Of a stretch of 64,000 nt of DNA, positions 25,802 through 33,910 are shown in pieces; within the stretch, counting starts at the first letter, position 1, and each line of letters opens with the position of its first letter. The position numbers were made by a program, and so were the translations under genes. This stretch comes from Acidobacteriota bacterium. GTDB lineage: Bacteria > Acidobacteriota > UBA6911. The stretch covers positions 62,001 through 126,000 of the forward strand of contig JAAYCX010000090.1 in assembly GCA_012729555.1 (NCBI GenBank), read 5' to 3'. The notes under the pieces were generated by a model, which worked only from the letters and a program-made list of their open reading frames with translations, did no database searches and was not told the DNA's origin.

Positions 25802-26386
25802 ATGGACAGGAAGACTTTTTTGAAATTGGGGCTGAGCGGAGCGTTCCTCTCGGTCGCTCCCAAAGCGTGGGCCCTCGAGTATTACCCGAATCCCTCGGAT
25901 AAAAAATGGGCCGTATTGTATGCCACCTGGTGCGGAACCTCGCGAGACGCCGCGGTGTGGATTTCGGAAGGGATGGGCGGGATCGCCGACGCTTTCGACG
26001 TCCGGGAGAATCCCGATCTGAAGGGGTTCGATCACATCATCGTGGGCAGTTCCATACGAAGTTTCACCATTCACCCCCTGATGGAAAAATATTTGAGGGA
26101 CAACAGGAGCGTCCTTCAAGGCAAGGTGCGCGGGTTTTTCGCGGCCTGCAACAACCGGGGACTTCCCCCGGGGCCGCAGGAGCACACCAATTACATCGAC
26201 AATATCCTGGCAAAGCTCTGCCCGGCCGGCGACGTGCCCGGAAAGGTGTTTCCGGGGAGGGTGACCAAGGAACTGGTCGAGCCGGACAGCCGCGCCATGA
26301 TCAGTTCGCATCCCGACAACGACAACCTGAAGCGCGCGGACTGCATGGAGTTCGGCAGGGTGGTCCTGAAAAGCGTTCGACCCTGA
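25802..26386 (+). CDS. Exported flavodoxin-domain protein (HemG-like fold)
   Basis: 194 residues. MDRKTFLKLGLSGAFLSVAPKAWA is a Tat-like/Sec signal. The mature domain has WAVLYATWCGTSRDAAVWISEGM, the flavodoxin phosphate-binding loop with a TWCGTS variant, HIIVGSSIRSFTIHPLMEKYL, and a C-terminal helix region. This pattern is shared with HemG-type protoporphyrinogen oxidases and flavodoxin_5 proteins. Export would place an FMN protein outside the cytoplasm, which is unusual. No downstream partner gene is on the same strand. Confidence 0.65.
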   Translation: MDRKTFLKLGLSGAFLSVAPKAWALEYYPNPSDKKWAVLYATWCGTSRDAAVWISEGMGGIADAFDVRENPDLKGFDHIIVGSSIRSFTIHPLMEKYLRDNRSVLQGKVRGFFAACNNRGLPPGPQEHTNYIDNILAKLCPAGDVPGKVFPGRVTKELVEPDSRAMISSHPDNDNLKRADCMEFGRVVLKSVRP

Positions 26387-26428
26387 CTGGGGAGAGGCTG
26401 CAGACCGCTCCCGACGGTCCGGTTCGCG

Positions 26429-29400
26429 CTATTCGACCTCGCGCCAGGCGCCCAGGAGGGGGAAGTAGAGGGCCGTGCGCACCGGCCGCTCCTCCAGCAT
26501 CCCGAACAGCTTGCGGTATCTCTCGAGTTGACCGCGGTAGCGGGCGCACTCGTTGTCGAGGAACGCGTCGACGCCCGCCCCTTCGTGCAGGCTGGATTTG
26601 TAGTCGACGACCCACCGCGTGCCCCGCTCGTCGACGAAGGTCCGGTCGATCCGCGCGCCGACCACCCGCCCCTCGACGACGCCGCTGAGGGCGTATTCGC
26701 ACGCCGCCAGCCCGTGCGGCCCGAGCAGCCACCTCCCGCGCTCGTCCCCGAGCGCCCCCGCCAGCGCGGCGGCCACCCGGTCCGCCGCCGCCGCGCATTC
26801 CTCCCGGGGCACCCCCAGGGAGGCGAGGGCGGAGCGAAACGACGGCACGCGCCCCCTGACCGTGTCCTCCGTCCACGCTCCCCCCTCGGCGATCTGTCTG
26901 AGCGCCTGGTGCACGACGGTGCCGACGTGCCGCAGCGTGTCCCCGACCCAGTGGAAGCTCACCCGGCCCTCCCCGGCCTCCCCCGGCTCCGCGGCCGTTC
27001 CCTCGACCGCGGCCGGAAGGACCGGCAGGGCCCAGCCGGGCGCCAGGCGGCGGATCGGCCGGGGTACCCGCCCCGCCGGGGGCGGCGCCCCGCCGTCGAC
27101 CTCGGCCGGGGCGTACCGCGCCGCCGCCTCCTCGAACGCCCCCCGCGCGGCCGGCCACAGGCAACCGAGGAGCGATCCCGAGGCCGGCTCCTTCAGTTCG
27201 ATCCCGTCGTCCCCCTCCTTGAACCCGGCATGCCCGAGCAGGTGGAGTTCCGACCGGGCCCGGGTGGCGGCGACATAGAGCAGGCGCCCCGTCTCGTGGG
27301 CCGACTTCAATCCTTCGATCCGCCTGAGGTAATCGTAGGTCCTGTCGCGTTCGGCGCCGGCGGCGCCGGGCGAAGCCAACAGCAGGTCGGCCTCGGCATC
27401 GGCGAGGCGGGGGCGCTCGAGCCACAGCATCAGGCGCGCTTCGTCATGGTTCGGCGGCCGGCCGAGGCCCGGCACGACGACCACGTCGAACTCGAGGCCC
27501 TTGGCCTTGTGGATGGTCAGGATCTCGAGGAGGTCGTCCGCCCCGGGATCGGGCCGGGCGTAGAGCTCCCCGATACGCTGCTCGAACCGCTCCATGTCGA
27601 GCGTGCCGCCGTCGTCCATCTCCTCGAGGAGGTCGAAAAACACCCCGGCGTTCTCGATATCTTCCGGCTTCGAGGCGCATGCCGGCCCCCCGAGCGCGAG
27701 CCACGTCCCCTCGACCCGGGCGCGCAGCGACGCCGACCGCATCCCCCGCGCCCTCTCGAGCGCCGCGGTGACGCGCGCGAGCCGCGAGCGTCCTTCGGCG
27801 CCGAGCGCCGCCGTCACGCCTTCGTCGCGCGAGAGGTCCCGGACCGCCGCCTGGAGATCGTTCCCCGCGACGGCGCAGAGTTCCCCAAGCGTCATCCCGC
27901 ACCACGGGGCGCGCAGCACGGCGAGCCACGCGATGCGGTCGGCCGGGTGGATCAGCGCCCGCGTCAGCGCGGCGAGGTCCCCGATGACGCTCATGAGCGC
28001 CAGCGGCTCGATCTCCACGGCCCGGAACCCTACCCCGGCGGCCTCGAGTGCCGGGAGGATCGACGCCAGGTGGGAGCGGGAGCGGACCAGGATCGCGGCC
28101 TTGTCCCCCCGGTCCCGGGCCGACCGGACGATTTCCACCACCCGGGCGGCCTCCCCTTCGTCGTCTCGCCCGATGAAGGGATGCAGGGTGACGGCGGGCC
28201 CCTCCCCCGCCCCGCGCACCGCCGCCGAGGGGCTGAACGGTATCGCGCCGGTGGGGATCTCCTCCTCCTCCGGCATGACGCCGGGGAAGGTGTCGTTCAC
28301 CCACCCGACCACGCCCGCGGCCGACCGGAAATTGGCCTCGAGCGTGATCGGCTCCATCGGGACGGAGCCGATCCCGTCCCGGCGGGTCTTGAGAAAAAGC
28401 CCCACTTCCGCCTCGCGGAAGCGGTAGATCGACTGCATCGGGTCCCCCACGGCGAAGACCGTCCGCCCGTCGCCCGGCCGCCACCCGGCCGTCAGCGCCG
28501 CCAGGAGCGCGTGCTGGCTGACGGAGGTGTCCTGGAACTCGTCGACCAGGATATGCTCGACGCGCTGATCGGGGCCGGCGCCGGACGAGCCTTCCAGCGA
28601 CCTGCGGGCGGCGATCGCGACCTCGACGAAATCGGCCGCCCCCCGCGCGCGGAAGATGCCGTCGAGGTGGCCGACCGCGACCGGCAGCAGCTTCACGACC
28701 GATGACAGGATCCGCCACTGCTCCTCCGAAAAACGCCGGTCGGGGAGGTGACGGAGCTCGTCCAGGGCCCGGCGCGCCGCCTCGCTCGCCGAAAGGGTCT
28801 CGATCAATCCGCCGCAGCGCTCTTTCAGCGGCTTGTCCGTCGAGGGGAACCCGTTCGCGACGGTCAGGCTCTTTCTCCAGGCCCCCCCCTTCGTGAGCAG
28901 GATGTCGGCCATCCCGAGCCAGGCGTCGAGACGGTCCGCGCCGGGGGGTCCGGCCAGGCCGACGCACGCCAGGGCGGCTCCCTCCCTCCCCGCCTCCTCG
29001 AGGTGGAGTCCCGCCTCGGCCGCGATCGCGGCCATCTCCACGGCCCACCGGTCCGGGACCGCCCCGCGGACGGCGGCGACGGCGTCGAGCGCCACGTTTT
29101 CCAGCGAACGCTCCAGCGCCGCCCGGCTCTTTTCCGGTTCGGCCGCGTCGATGTGGCGCAGCCACTGGTCCCGCCGCGCGAGCATGCCGACGAGCAGGCG
29201 CTCGAGGGCCTGGCGATCGTTGTCCACGTGACGGAGCAGGATGGCGACCTCTTCCCCGCACCGGCCCCCTTCGAGAAGATCGAGCGTCGCCCGCGCCGCT
29301 TCCCGGTACAGCTCGCGGGCATCCTCGACCACGGAGGGCGCGCCCCCCATGCGGGAGAGCCACGGCAGCCGCCTCACGACCGAGGCGCAGAGGGCGTCGA

Positions 29401-29764
29401 TCGTCTGGATCCCGAGCCGCCCGGGATTGTGCTCGAGCCGCCATCCCCGCGCCTCGCTGTTGGCGCGCACCCGCCGGGCCAGCTCCCAGGTGAGGGCCCG
29501 GTGCCCCTGGTCGGGGCGTTCCCCGGCGGCCGCGGCGAGGGCATCCATGACGCGCCGGCCCATTTCGCCCGCGGCCTTGCGGGTGAAGGTGATCGCGCTC
29601 ACGGCCTCGGGCCGCTCCACCAGGCCCAGCAGCGTCAGGTACCGCTGGATCAGGAGTTCCGTCTTTCCCGACCCCGCGGGAGATTGCACGATGAACGAGC
29701 GGGACGGGTCGAGCGCGCGCCTTCTCTGAGCGCTGTCGGGGCTTTCGGTTTCGGGATTGGCCAT
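26429..29764 (-). CDS. addA: UvrD-family helicase-nuclease, AddA/RecB-like
   Basis: 1111 residues. Walker A SPAGSGKTELLIQRYL is near the N-terminus (residue ~28), with AITFTRKAAGEM (motif Ia), LVDEFQDTSVSQHALL (Walker B) and GDPMQSIYRFREAEV (motif III) following. LTIHKAKGLEFDVVVVPGL and YVAATRARSELHLL are motifs V and VI. The C-terminal PD-(D/E)XK nuclease has IDRTFVDERGTRWVVDYKSS and RGQLERYRKLF. With its partner it resects double-strand breaks for RecA loading. Its start overlaps the partner's stop by 1 bp. The symbol reflects function by family and is not an orthology claim. Confidence 0.88.
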   Translation of the reverse strand: MANPETESPDSAQRRRALDPSRSFIVQSPAGSGKTELLIQRYLTLLGLVERPEAVSAITFTRKAAGEMGRRVMDALAAAAGERPDQGHRALTWELARRVRANSEARGWRLEHNPGRLGIQTIDALCASVVRRLPWLSRMGGAPSVVEDARELYREAARATLDLLEGGRCGEEVAILLRHVDNDRQALERLLVGMLARRDQWLRHIDAAEPEKSRAALERSLENVALDAVAAVRGAVPDRWAVEMAAIAAEAGLHLEEAGREGAALACVGLAGPPGADRLDAWLGMADILLTKGGAWRKSLTVANGFPSTDKPLKERCGGLIETLSASEAARRALDELRHLPDRRFSEEQWRILSSVVKLLPVAVGHLDGIFRARGAADFVEVAIAARRSLEGSSGAGPDQRVEHILVDEFQDTSVSQHALLAALTAGWRPGDGRTVFAVGDPMQSIYRFREAEVGLFLKTRRDGIGSVPMEPITLEANFRSAAGVVGWVNDTFPGVMPEEEEIPTGAIPFSPSAAVRGAGEGPAVTLHPFIGRDDEGEAARVVEIVRSARDRGDKAAILVRSRSHLASILPALEAAGVGFRAVEIEPLALMSVIGDLAALTRALIHPADRIAWLAVLRAPWCGMTLGELCAVAGNDLQAAVRDLSRDEGVTAALGAEGRSRLARVTAALERARGMRSASLRARVEGTWLALGGPACASKPEDIENAGVFFDLLEEMDDGGTLDMERFEQRIGELYARPDPGADDLLEILTIHKAKGLEFDVVVVPGLGRPPNHDEARLMLWLERPRLADAEADLLLASPGAAGAERDRTYDYLRRIEGLKSAHETGRLLYVAATRARSELHLLGHAGFKEGDDGIELKEPASGSLLGCLWPAARGAFEEAAARYAPAEVDGGAPPPAGRVPRPIRRLAPGWALPVLPAAVEGTAAEPGEAGEGRVSFHWVGDTLRHVGTVVHQALRQIAEGGAWTEDTVRGRVPSFRSALASLGVPREECAAAADRVAAALAGALGDERGRWLLGPHGLAACEYALSGVVEGRVVGARIDRTFVDERGTRWVVDYKSSLHEGAGVDAFLDNECARYRGQLERYRKLFGMLEERPVRTALYFPLLGAWREVE

Positions 29765-32406
29765 CAGTCCTCCTCCCCCTCATCCCCCGCGCCGGCGACC
29801 GGGCATTCGGAAACGCGGCAAAGGGTACCCAGGGGGCAGTAACGGCAGGTCCGGTCGCCGTCCCTGGGGTCCACCTCCGCCCTCCCCTCCCGGAATTCCC
29901 CGCCGATCCTGGCGAGGACCGCGCGCCACCGCTCGACCTTCGCGCCGAGATCGACCCGCTCGCAGCCCGGGAGGGTCACGTCGTCGTCGACCAGCCCGAT
30001 AAAGCGCAGGTCCCCCGCCCTGACCCGGGCATAGAGCACCCCGGCCAGCGGCTTCCCGTGGATGGTGCCGTAAAGCGGCAGCTGAGGTTCCTCCGGCCGG
30101 TCCGACTCCCAGGACCGGGGGGTGGTGATCCCGGTCTTGTAATCGACGATCATCTCGCGTCCGTCGGCCAGCCGGTCCACCCGGTCGATCTTGACCCGGA
30201 AGCGGACGCCCCCCGTCTCGGCGTACTTCTCCTCTTCCGGCTCGATGACTTCGAAACTCTCCCGCTCCCGGTCGACCTCGAGCCAGTCCGCGGCCAGGCG
30301 CCGCAGCCGCTGCCGCTCCAGGGCGGCGAACCTCGCGGGAAGCGGGTGCCCCCGTTCGTGCTCGAACCGCCCGATCGCGCCGTCGGCCGAGCGGGCGACG
30401 ACCTCGTCGATATCCGGGCGGGAACAGAGCGCCGCGTGGGTTTTCAGCTCCCTCCAGGTTTCCTCGAGCACGGCGTGCACCAGGGTGCCCCGCGCCGCGG
30501 GGTCCAGCCCGGGGAGCGGGGACTCGAGCTTCTCCGCCCCCAGCCGGAGTTCGGCAAAGGCGCGGAACGGGCACGCGGACTGGAGCTGAAACACCCGCGT
30601 CCCCCCCCGCTGCCGGGCCTGTTCCCCGAGCGGGGGCGCCGTTTCGTCGACGAGGGTTTCGATGACGCGCGAAGCGCGGATGACCTCTTCGGCCGACGGG
30701 CCCGCCCACCGCTCGATTTCTTCCGGGGCGGCGCGCCGCACCCCCGCGACGAGCGGGCTGGGCCCGAGTTCGCGGTCCCCTTCCCGCAGGGGATGGGAGA
30801 AGACCGGGTCGGCCGCGCTCCCGAGGAGGCGCCGGGTGATCCGCACCGCGAATTCCAGCTCCCGCTCGGGAGAGCAGCGCGGCATCCCCTTTTCCTTCTG
30901 CAGCCCGATCGGGAGGAACGGGTTCGGGTTGGCCGGCCCCGGCCAGGACCCGTCATGCAGCCCGGCGACCCAGAGGTGTTCGAAGGAAAGGCCGGAAGCC
31001 TCGAGCAGGCCGAGGACCTGCACCGGCGCCCCTTCCGTTTCGGGCTGGAACATGAGGCTTCCGGCCATGCGCCCGAGCATGGCGACGGCCTCCCCCCGCG
31101 CCATCGCCTCCCCGGTCAGGCCGGTGGAAGCGAAATCGGACAGGAGCCCGCTCCAGGCATCGAGCGCCTGGAACTCGAGGCTGTCCAGGGGCCGCTCCCC
31201 CGGCCACCCGAAGGCCTCGAGCAGCGAGGAGAACGCCCGACTCCATTCGTCGGCGGTCCGCGGCGACGCCGAGGCGCCGCACGCCTCGAGCCATTTCCGC
31301 AGCAGGCGCTCCAGCACCGCGCACCCCGCACCCTCCCGGCGGCAGAGGGCCGGCAGGCTCGAACCGGCGATCAGGAAGTCCCCCCGGCGGCGGAGGCGCC
31401 GGTCGAGCGCCGCCCGCGCGCCCTGTTCCCGGTCGGCCCCCTCGAGGTATGGGTTGCGGAGCAGCCCGCTGATGTCGCTCCACGCGTTGTCGCCCGGGGT
31501 CAGGCCCAGGAGGGCGAGCGCGCTCCGGACGAGGGGCCAGGATGAAAGCGGGCGGCCGGCCGAAAGGTTGAACGACGACGGCCGGGCGTCCCCCTCGATG
31601 AGGGCCGCGGGCTCCAGGACGCCGCGAAAGACGCGCTCCACCCGGTCCCGGCGTCCGGCGAGGCCGTGGACGACCACTCCGATCCTCCCCGCCGCCCCCC
31701 TTTCCAGCAGCGCCCGCGCCCAGCGCGCGGCCGCCTCGAGCTCCCGGTCGGGGTCGGGAAAGGGGACGAGCACGGCTCCGGCGCCCGGCCCGGCCGGCTC
31801 CACGGCGGTCCGGGTGACGGTGCAGCCGGAGGCGGCCAGCGCGCTCAGAAAGTCGAGCTGCTGCGGCGGGTAGTCGTCGAAACCGGCGAGCAGGACCGCG
31901 GCGGGAAGGCGCAGCCGCCCGATCCCCTTCTTCACCTCGTCGGCCAGCCGCGCCCGGTCGAGCCACCCCTCCTCCCTGCAGAGAGCGGCGAAGCGGCCGG
32001 CCCAGCCGGCGAAGGCGCGCGCGTCCTCGTTCCCCGCGCGCCGGATCGCGGCCATATCGAGGCGCCATTCGTGTGCCAGGCGCCACGCCTCCCGCGCGGT
32101 TTCGGCCGTGCCGTGGGGCTCGAGCAGCCCGTCGGCCCCGGCGGAGGCGCGCACGACCCGTTCCCAGAGCGCCTGCTCCTGCCAGCCCCCCAGGACCACC
32201 GGCGCGTCGCTTCCGGCCAGGAGCCGCTGCCCCCACAGCTCCTCCACCCATTCGGGCCAGGTCACGATCCGCGGCGACTCCCACGCCCCCCGCCCCGCCG
32301 CCTGCTGCGCCGAGGCGTACTCCCGCCCGAGCGTGCGCGCCAGCCGCCGCGTCGCCGTGATCACCGTCTCCCCCCGCTCGAGCGCGCCCAGCAGTTGTTT
32401 CAGCAT
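29764..32406 (-). CDS. AddB-like PD-(D/E)XK nuclease with [4Fe-4S] cysteines
   Basis: 880 residues, partner of the helicase-nuclease downstream. There is no Walker A in the N-terminus (LLGALERGETVITATRRLARTL), so the helicase part is likely inactive as an ATPase. The C-terminal nuclease carries GREMIVDYKTGI and QLPLYG. Four cysteines, one in QSACPFRAF and three in CRYCPLGTLC near the C-terminus, match the iron-sulfur staple of AddB nucleases. It resembles the 'probable DNA repair protein' group that pairs with a UvrD-type protein. Start: ATG 32406 (GAGGGG upstream) is preferred to ATG 32430. Confidence 0.8.
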   Translation of the reverse strand: MLKQLLGALERGETVITATRRLARTLGREYASAQQAAGRGAWESPRIVTWPEWVEELWGQRLLAGSDAPVVLGGWQEQALWERVVRASAGADGLLEPHGTAETAREAWRLAHEWRLDMAAIRRAGNEDARAFAGWAGRFAALCREEGWLDRARLADEVKKGIGRLRLPAAVLLAGFDDYPPQQLDFLSALAASGCTVTRTAVEPAGPGAGAVLVPFPDPDRELEAAARWARALLERGAAGRIGVVVHGLAGRRDRVERVFRGVLEPAALIEGDARPSSFNLSAGRPLSSWPLVRSALALLGLTPGDNAWSDISGLLRNPYLEGADREQGARAALDRRLRRRGDFLIAGSSLPALCRREGAGCAVLERLLRKWLEACGASASPRTADEWSRAFSSLLEAFGWPGERPLDSLEFQALDAWSGLLSDFASTGLTGEAMARGEAVAMLGRMAGSLMFQPETEGAPVQVLGLLEASGLSFEHLWVAGLHDGSWPGPANPNPFLPIGLQKEKGMPRCSPERELEFAVRITRRLLGSAADPVFSHPLREGDRELGPSPLVAGVRRAAPEEIERWAGPSAEEVIRASRVIETLVDETAPPLGEQARQRGGTRVFQLQSACPFRAFAELRLGAEKLESPLPGLDPAARGTLVHAVLEETWRELKTHAALCSRPDIDEVVARSADGAIGRFEHERGHPLPARFAALERQRLRRLAADWLEVDRERESFEVIEPEEEKYAETGGVRFRVKIDRVDRLADGREMIVDYKTGITTPRSWESDRPEEPQLPLYGTIHGKPLAGVLYARVRAGDLRFIGLVDDDVTLPGCERVDLGAKVERWRAVLARIGGEFREGRAEVDPRDGDRTCRYCPLGTLCRVSECPVAGAGDEGEED

Positions 32407-32570
32407 CCAGAGCCCCTCGAACCCTCCCATTTCGCTTCCCGCCCGATCCTATCGGCCGGCAGTGACATCCGGGGTCCCTCGCCGTTCCATTGTATGTTCC
32501 CGCGCGAGGGTGCCCAACTGCTTTTTCAGGGGATGGAGCCTTCTTTAATGCGCTATCGGGCGAAAAATGC

Positions 32571-32595
32571 TAAACTAAGTCCGATAAACTAAGTT
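32571..32595 (+). promoter_or_regulatory. Operator/promoter of the toxin-antitoxin operon
   Basis: A direct repeat TAAACTAAGT at 32571-32580 and 32585-32594. The second copy extends to a near-palindrome AAACT-A-AGTTT. The first may also serve as the -10. Phd-type antitoxins commonly autorepress through such sites. Confidence 0.45.
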
Positions 32596-32608
32596 TATTG
32601 GGGGCTCT

Positions 32609-32854
32609 ATGCTGACAATCAACATCCATGAGGCAAAAACCAACCTTTCGCGCCTGATTGAGAGGGCCGTCAAAGGGGAGCCCTTCATCATTGCCAAGGC
32701 AGGCAAACCCCTCGTGAAGGTCACGCGGATCGAGGCTGCTGCCGAGAAACCTAAAAAACGGTTAGGCTTCATGATCGGCCAGATTTCGGTGCCGGACGAT
32801 TTTGACCGGATGGGCGACAATGAAATCGATCGGCTTTTTGAGGGCGAAGCATGA
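32609..32854 (+). CDS. Phd/YefM-family antitoxin
   Basis: 81 residues. MLTINIHEAKTNLSRLIERAVKGEPFIIAKAGKPLVKV, given as the first half of the protein, is the Phd/YefM DNA-binding fold (HEAKTxLSxLI). The C-terminal part (FDRMGDNEIDRLFEGEA) would wrap the toxin. The overlap with the downstream toxin gene (ATGA, 4 bp) is classic for these modules. It probably represses its own promoter through the repeat upstream. Confidence 0.88.
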   Translation: MLTINIHEAKTNLSRLIERAVKGEPFIIAKAGKPLVKVTRIEAAAEKPKKRLGFMIGQISVPDDFDRMGDNEIDRLFEGEA

Positions 32855-33237
32855 AACTGCTGATCGACACCCCTTTGCTGCTGTGGGCCGCCGGTGCTCC
32901 CGATCGGCTGTCGGCGGTGGCGCGTTCCTTGATCGAAGAATCGGAAAATGATCTCTTTTTCAGCGCCGCCGGCCTCTGGGAGATCGCGATCAAGCGAAAC
33001 CTCGGAAGGAACGATTTTCATGTCGATGCCAGGGTATTGCGCCGGAGTCTGTTGGACAACGGATACCGGGAACTGCCGATTACGAGCGAGCACGCGGTGG
33101 CTGTGGACACTCTGCCACCGATCCACAAGGATCCCTTCGACCGGATCCTTGTGGCTCAGGCAACGGTTGAAGGCATAACCTTGCTGACATCGGATTCTGT
33201 CGTCGCGCAATACCCGGGGCCGGTGCGCCTCGTTTGA
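32851..33237 (+). CDS. PIN-domain toxin, VapC-type
   Basis: 128 residues. A PIN ribonuclease with the conserved acids in LLIDTPLLLWAAG (Asp6), SAAGLWEIAIK (Glu), HKDPFDRILVAQA (Asp) and LLTSDSVV (Asp). It would cleave RNA when freed from the antitoxin. It belongs to the group that pairs with Phd/YefM-like antitoxins rather than VapB. No mutation of the catalytic residues is seen, so the module looks intact. Confidence 0.88.
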   Translation: MKLLIDTPLLLWAAGAPDRLSAVARSLIEESENDLFFSAAGLWEIAIKRNLGRNDFHVDARVLRRSLLDNGYRELPITSEHAVAVDTLPPIHKDPFDRILVAQATVEGITLLTSDSVVAQYPGPVRLV

Positions 33238-33294
33238 ACCACGGCAATCCTGGCGATAATACCTGTGAGCGGGCAACGAATTCGGTGGCAGGCT

Positions 33295-33321
33295 GGTTCG
33301 CCAACGAAACTTTCGCGAACC
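33295..33321 (+). promoter_or_regulatory. Inverted repeat upstream of the CusF-like gene
   Basis: GGTTCGC (33295-33301) and GCGAACC (33315-33321) form perfect 7-bp arms around 13 nt. A regulator site or a stem-loop in the leader is possible. Confidence 0.3.
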
Positions 33322-33345
33322 ATGAAGCGAGCAAGGAGGGGGACG

Positions 33346-33771
33346 ATGCGGGCTTTGGGAATCATTGTGATGCTCGGCGCGGTCATGGCCGCAAGCTGCT
33401 CGCGCGGGCAGACGGACGAGCCGCCCGCCGCTGCGGTGAGCGACGCCCGGACCTACGTCGTCCGCGGCGAGGTGATCTCCCTGCCGCAGGCGGGCAAGCC
33501 CGGGACGCAGTTCCTCGTCAAGCACGAGCCGATCGACGACTTCCGCGGCGCCGACGGCCGGATCGTGGGCATGAACACGATGGGCATGCCGTTCACCCCC
33601 GGCAAGGGCGTATCGTTGGAAGCGATAGAGCCGGGAGACAAGATTGAGCTCACGTGGGTCATGCAGTGGCGACCGGAAGCAAGGGAATACGTGGAGTCGG
33701 TGCGGAAACTGCCGGCGAATACGCCGCTCAGGTTTGGCAAGGCGCACCCGCCGGCGGCATCCTCCAGGTAA
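33346..33771 (+). CDS. CusF/CopK-like copper-binding lipoprotein
   Basis: 141 residues with a lipoprotein signal (MRALGIIVMLGAVMAASC). The mature domain reads YVVRGEVISLPQ ... KHEPIDDF ... MNTMGMPFTPGKGVSLEAIEPGDKIELTW, which matches the CusF_Ec copper-binding fold with Met residues in the MNTMGMPF segment. It likely binds Cu(I)/Ag(I) in the periplasm. AAGGAGGGG precedes the ATG at 33346. No efflux pump gene is adjacent, so it stands alone. An inverted repeat at 33295-33321 precedes it. Confidence 0.75.
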   Translation: MRALGIIVMLGAVMAASCSRGQTDEPPAAAVSDARTYVVRGEVISLPQAGKPGTQFLVKHEPIDDFRGADGRIVGMNTMGMPFTPGKGVSLEAIEPGDKIELTWVMQWRPEAREYVESVRKLPANTPLRFGKAHPPAASSR

Positions 33772-33910
33772 AAGGGGATGTCCCACACCCTTCCCTGTAT
33801 TCGGCCATGACCATCGACTCAGAGCGGAGGCCTGGCGGGGAGAAAACTGTCGCCGGTCCATGATCGGACGGCCTTCCCCGGCGCAGGCCTCAACGCCGCC
33901 CCCTTTGCCT

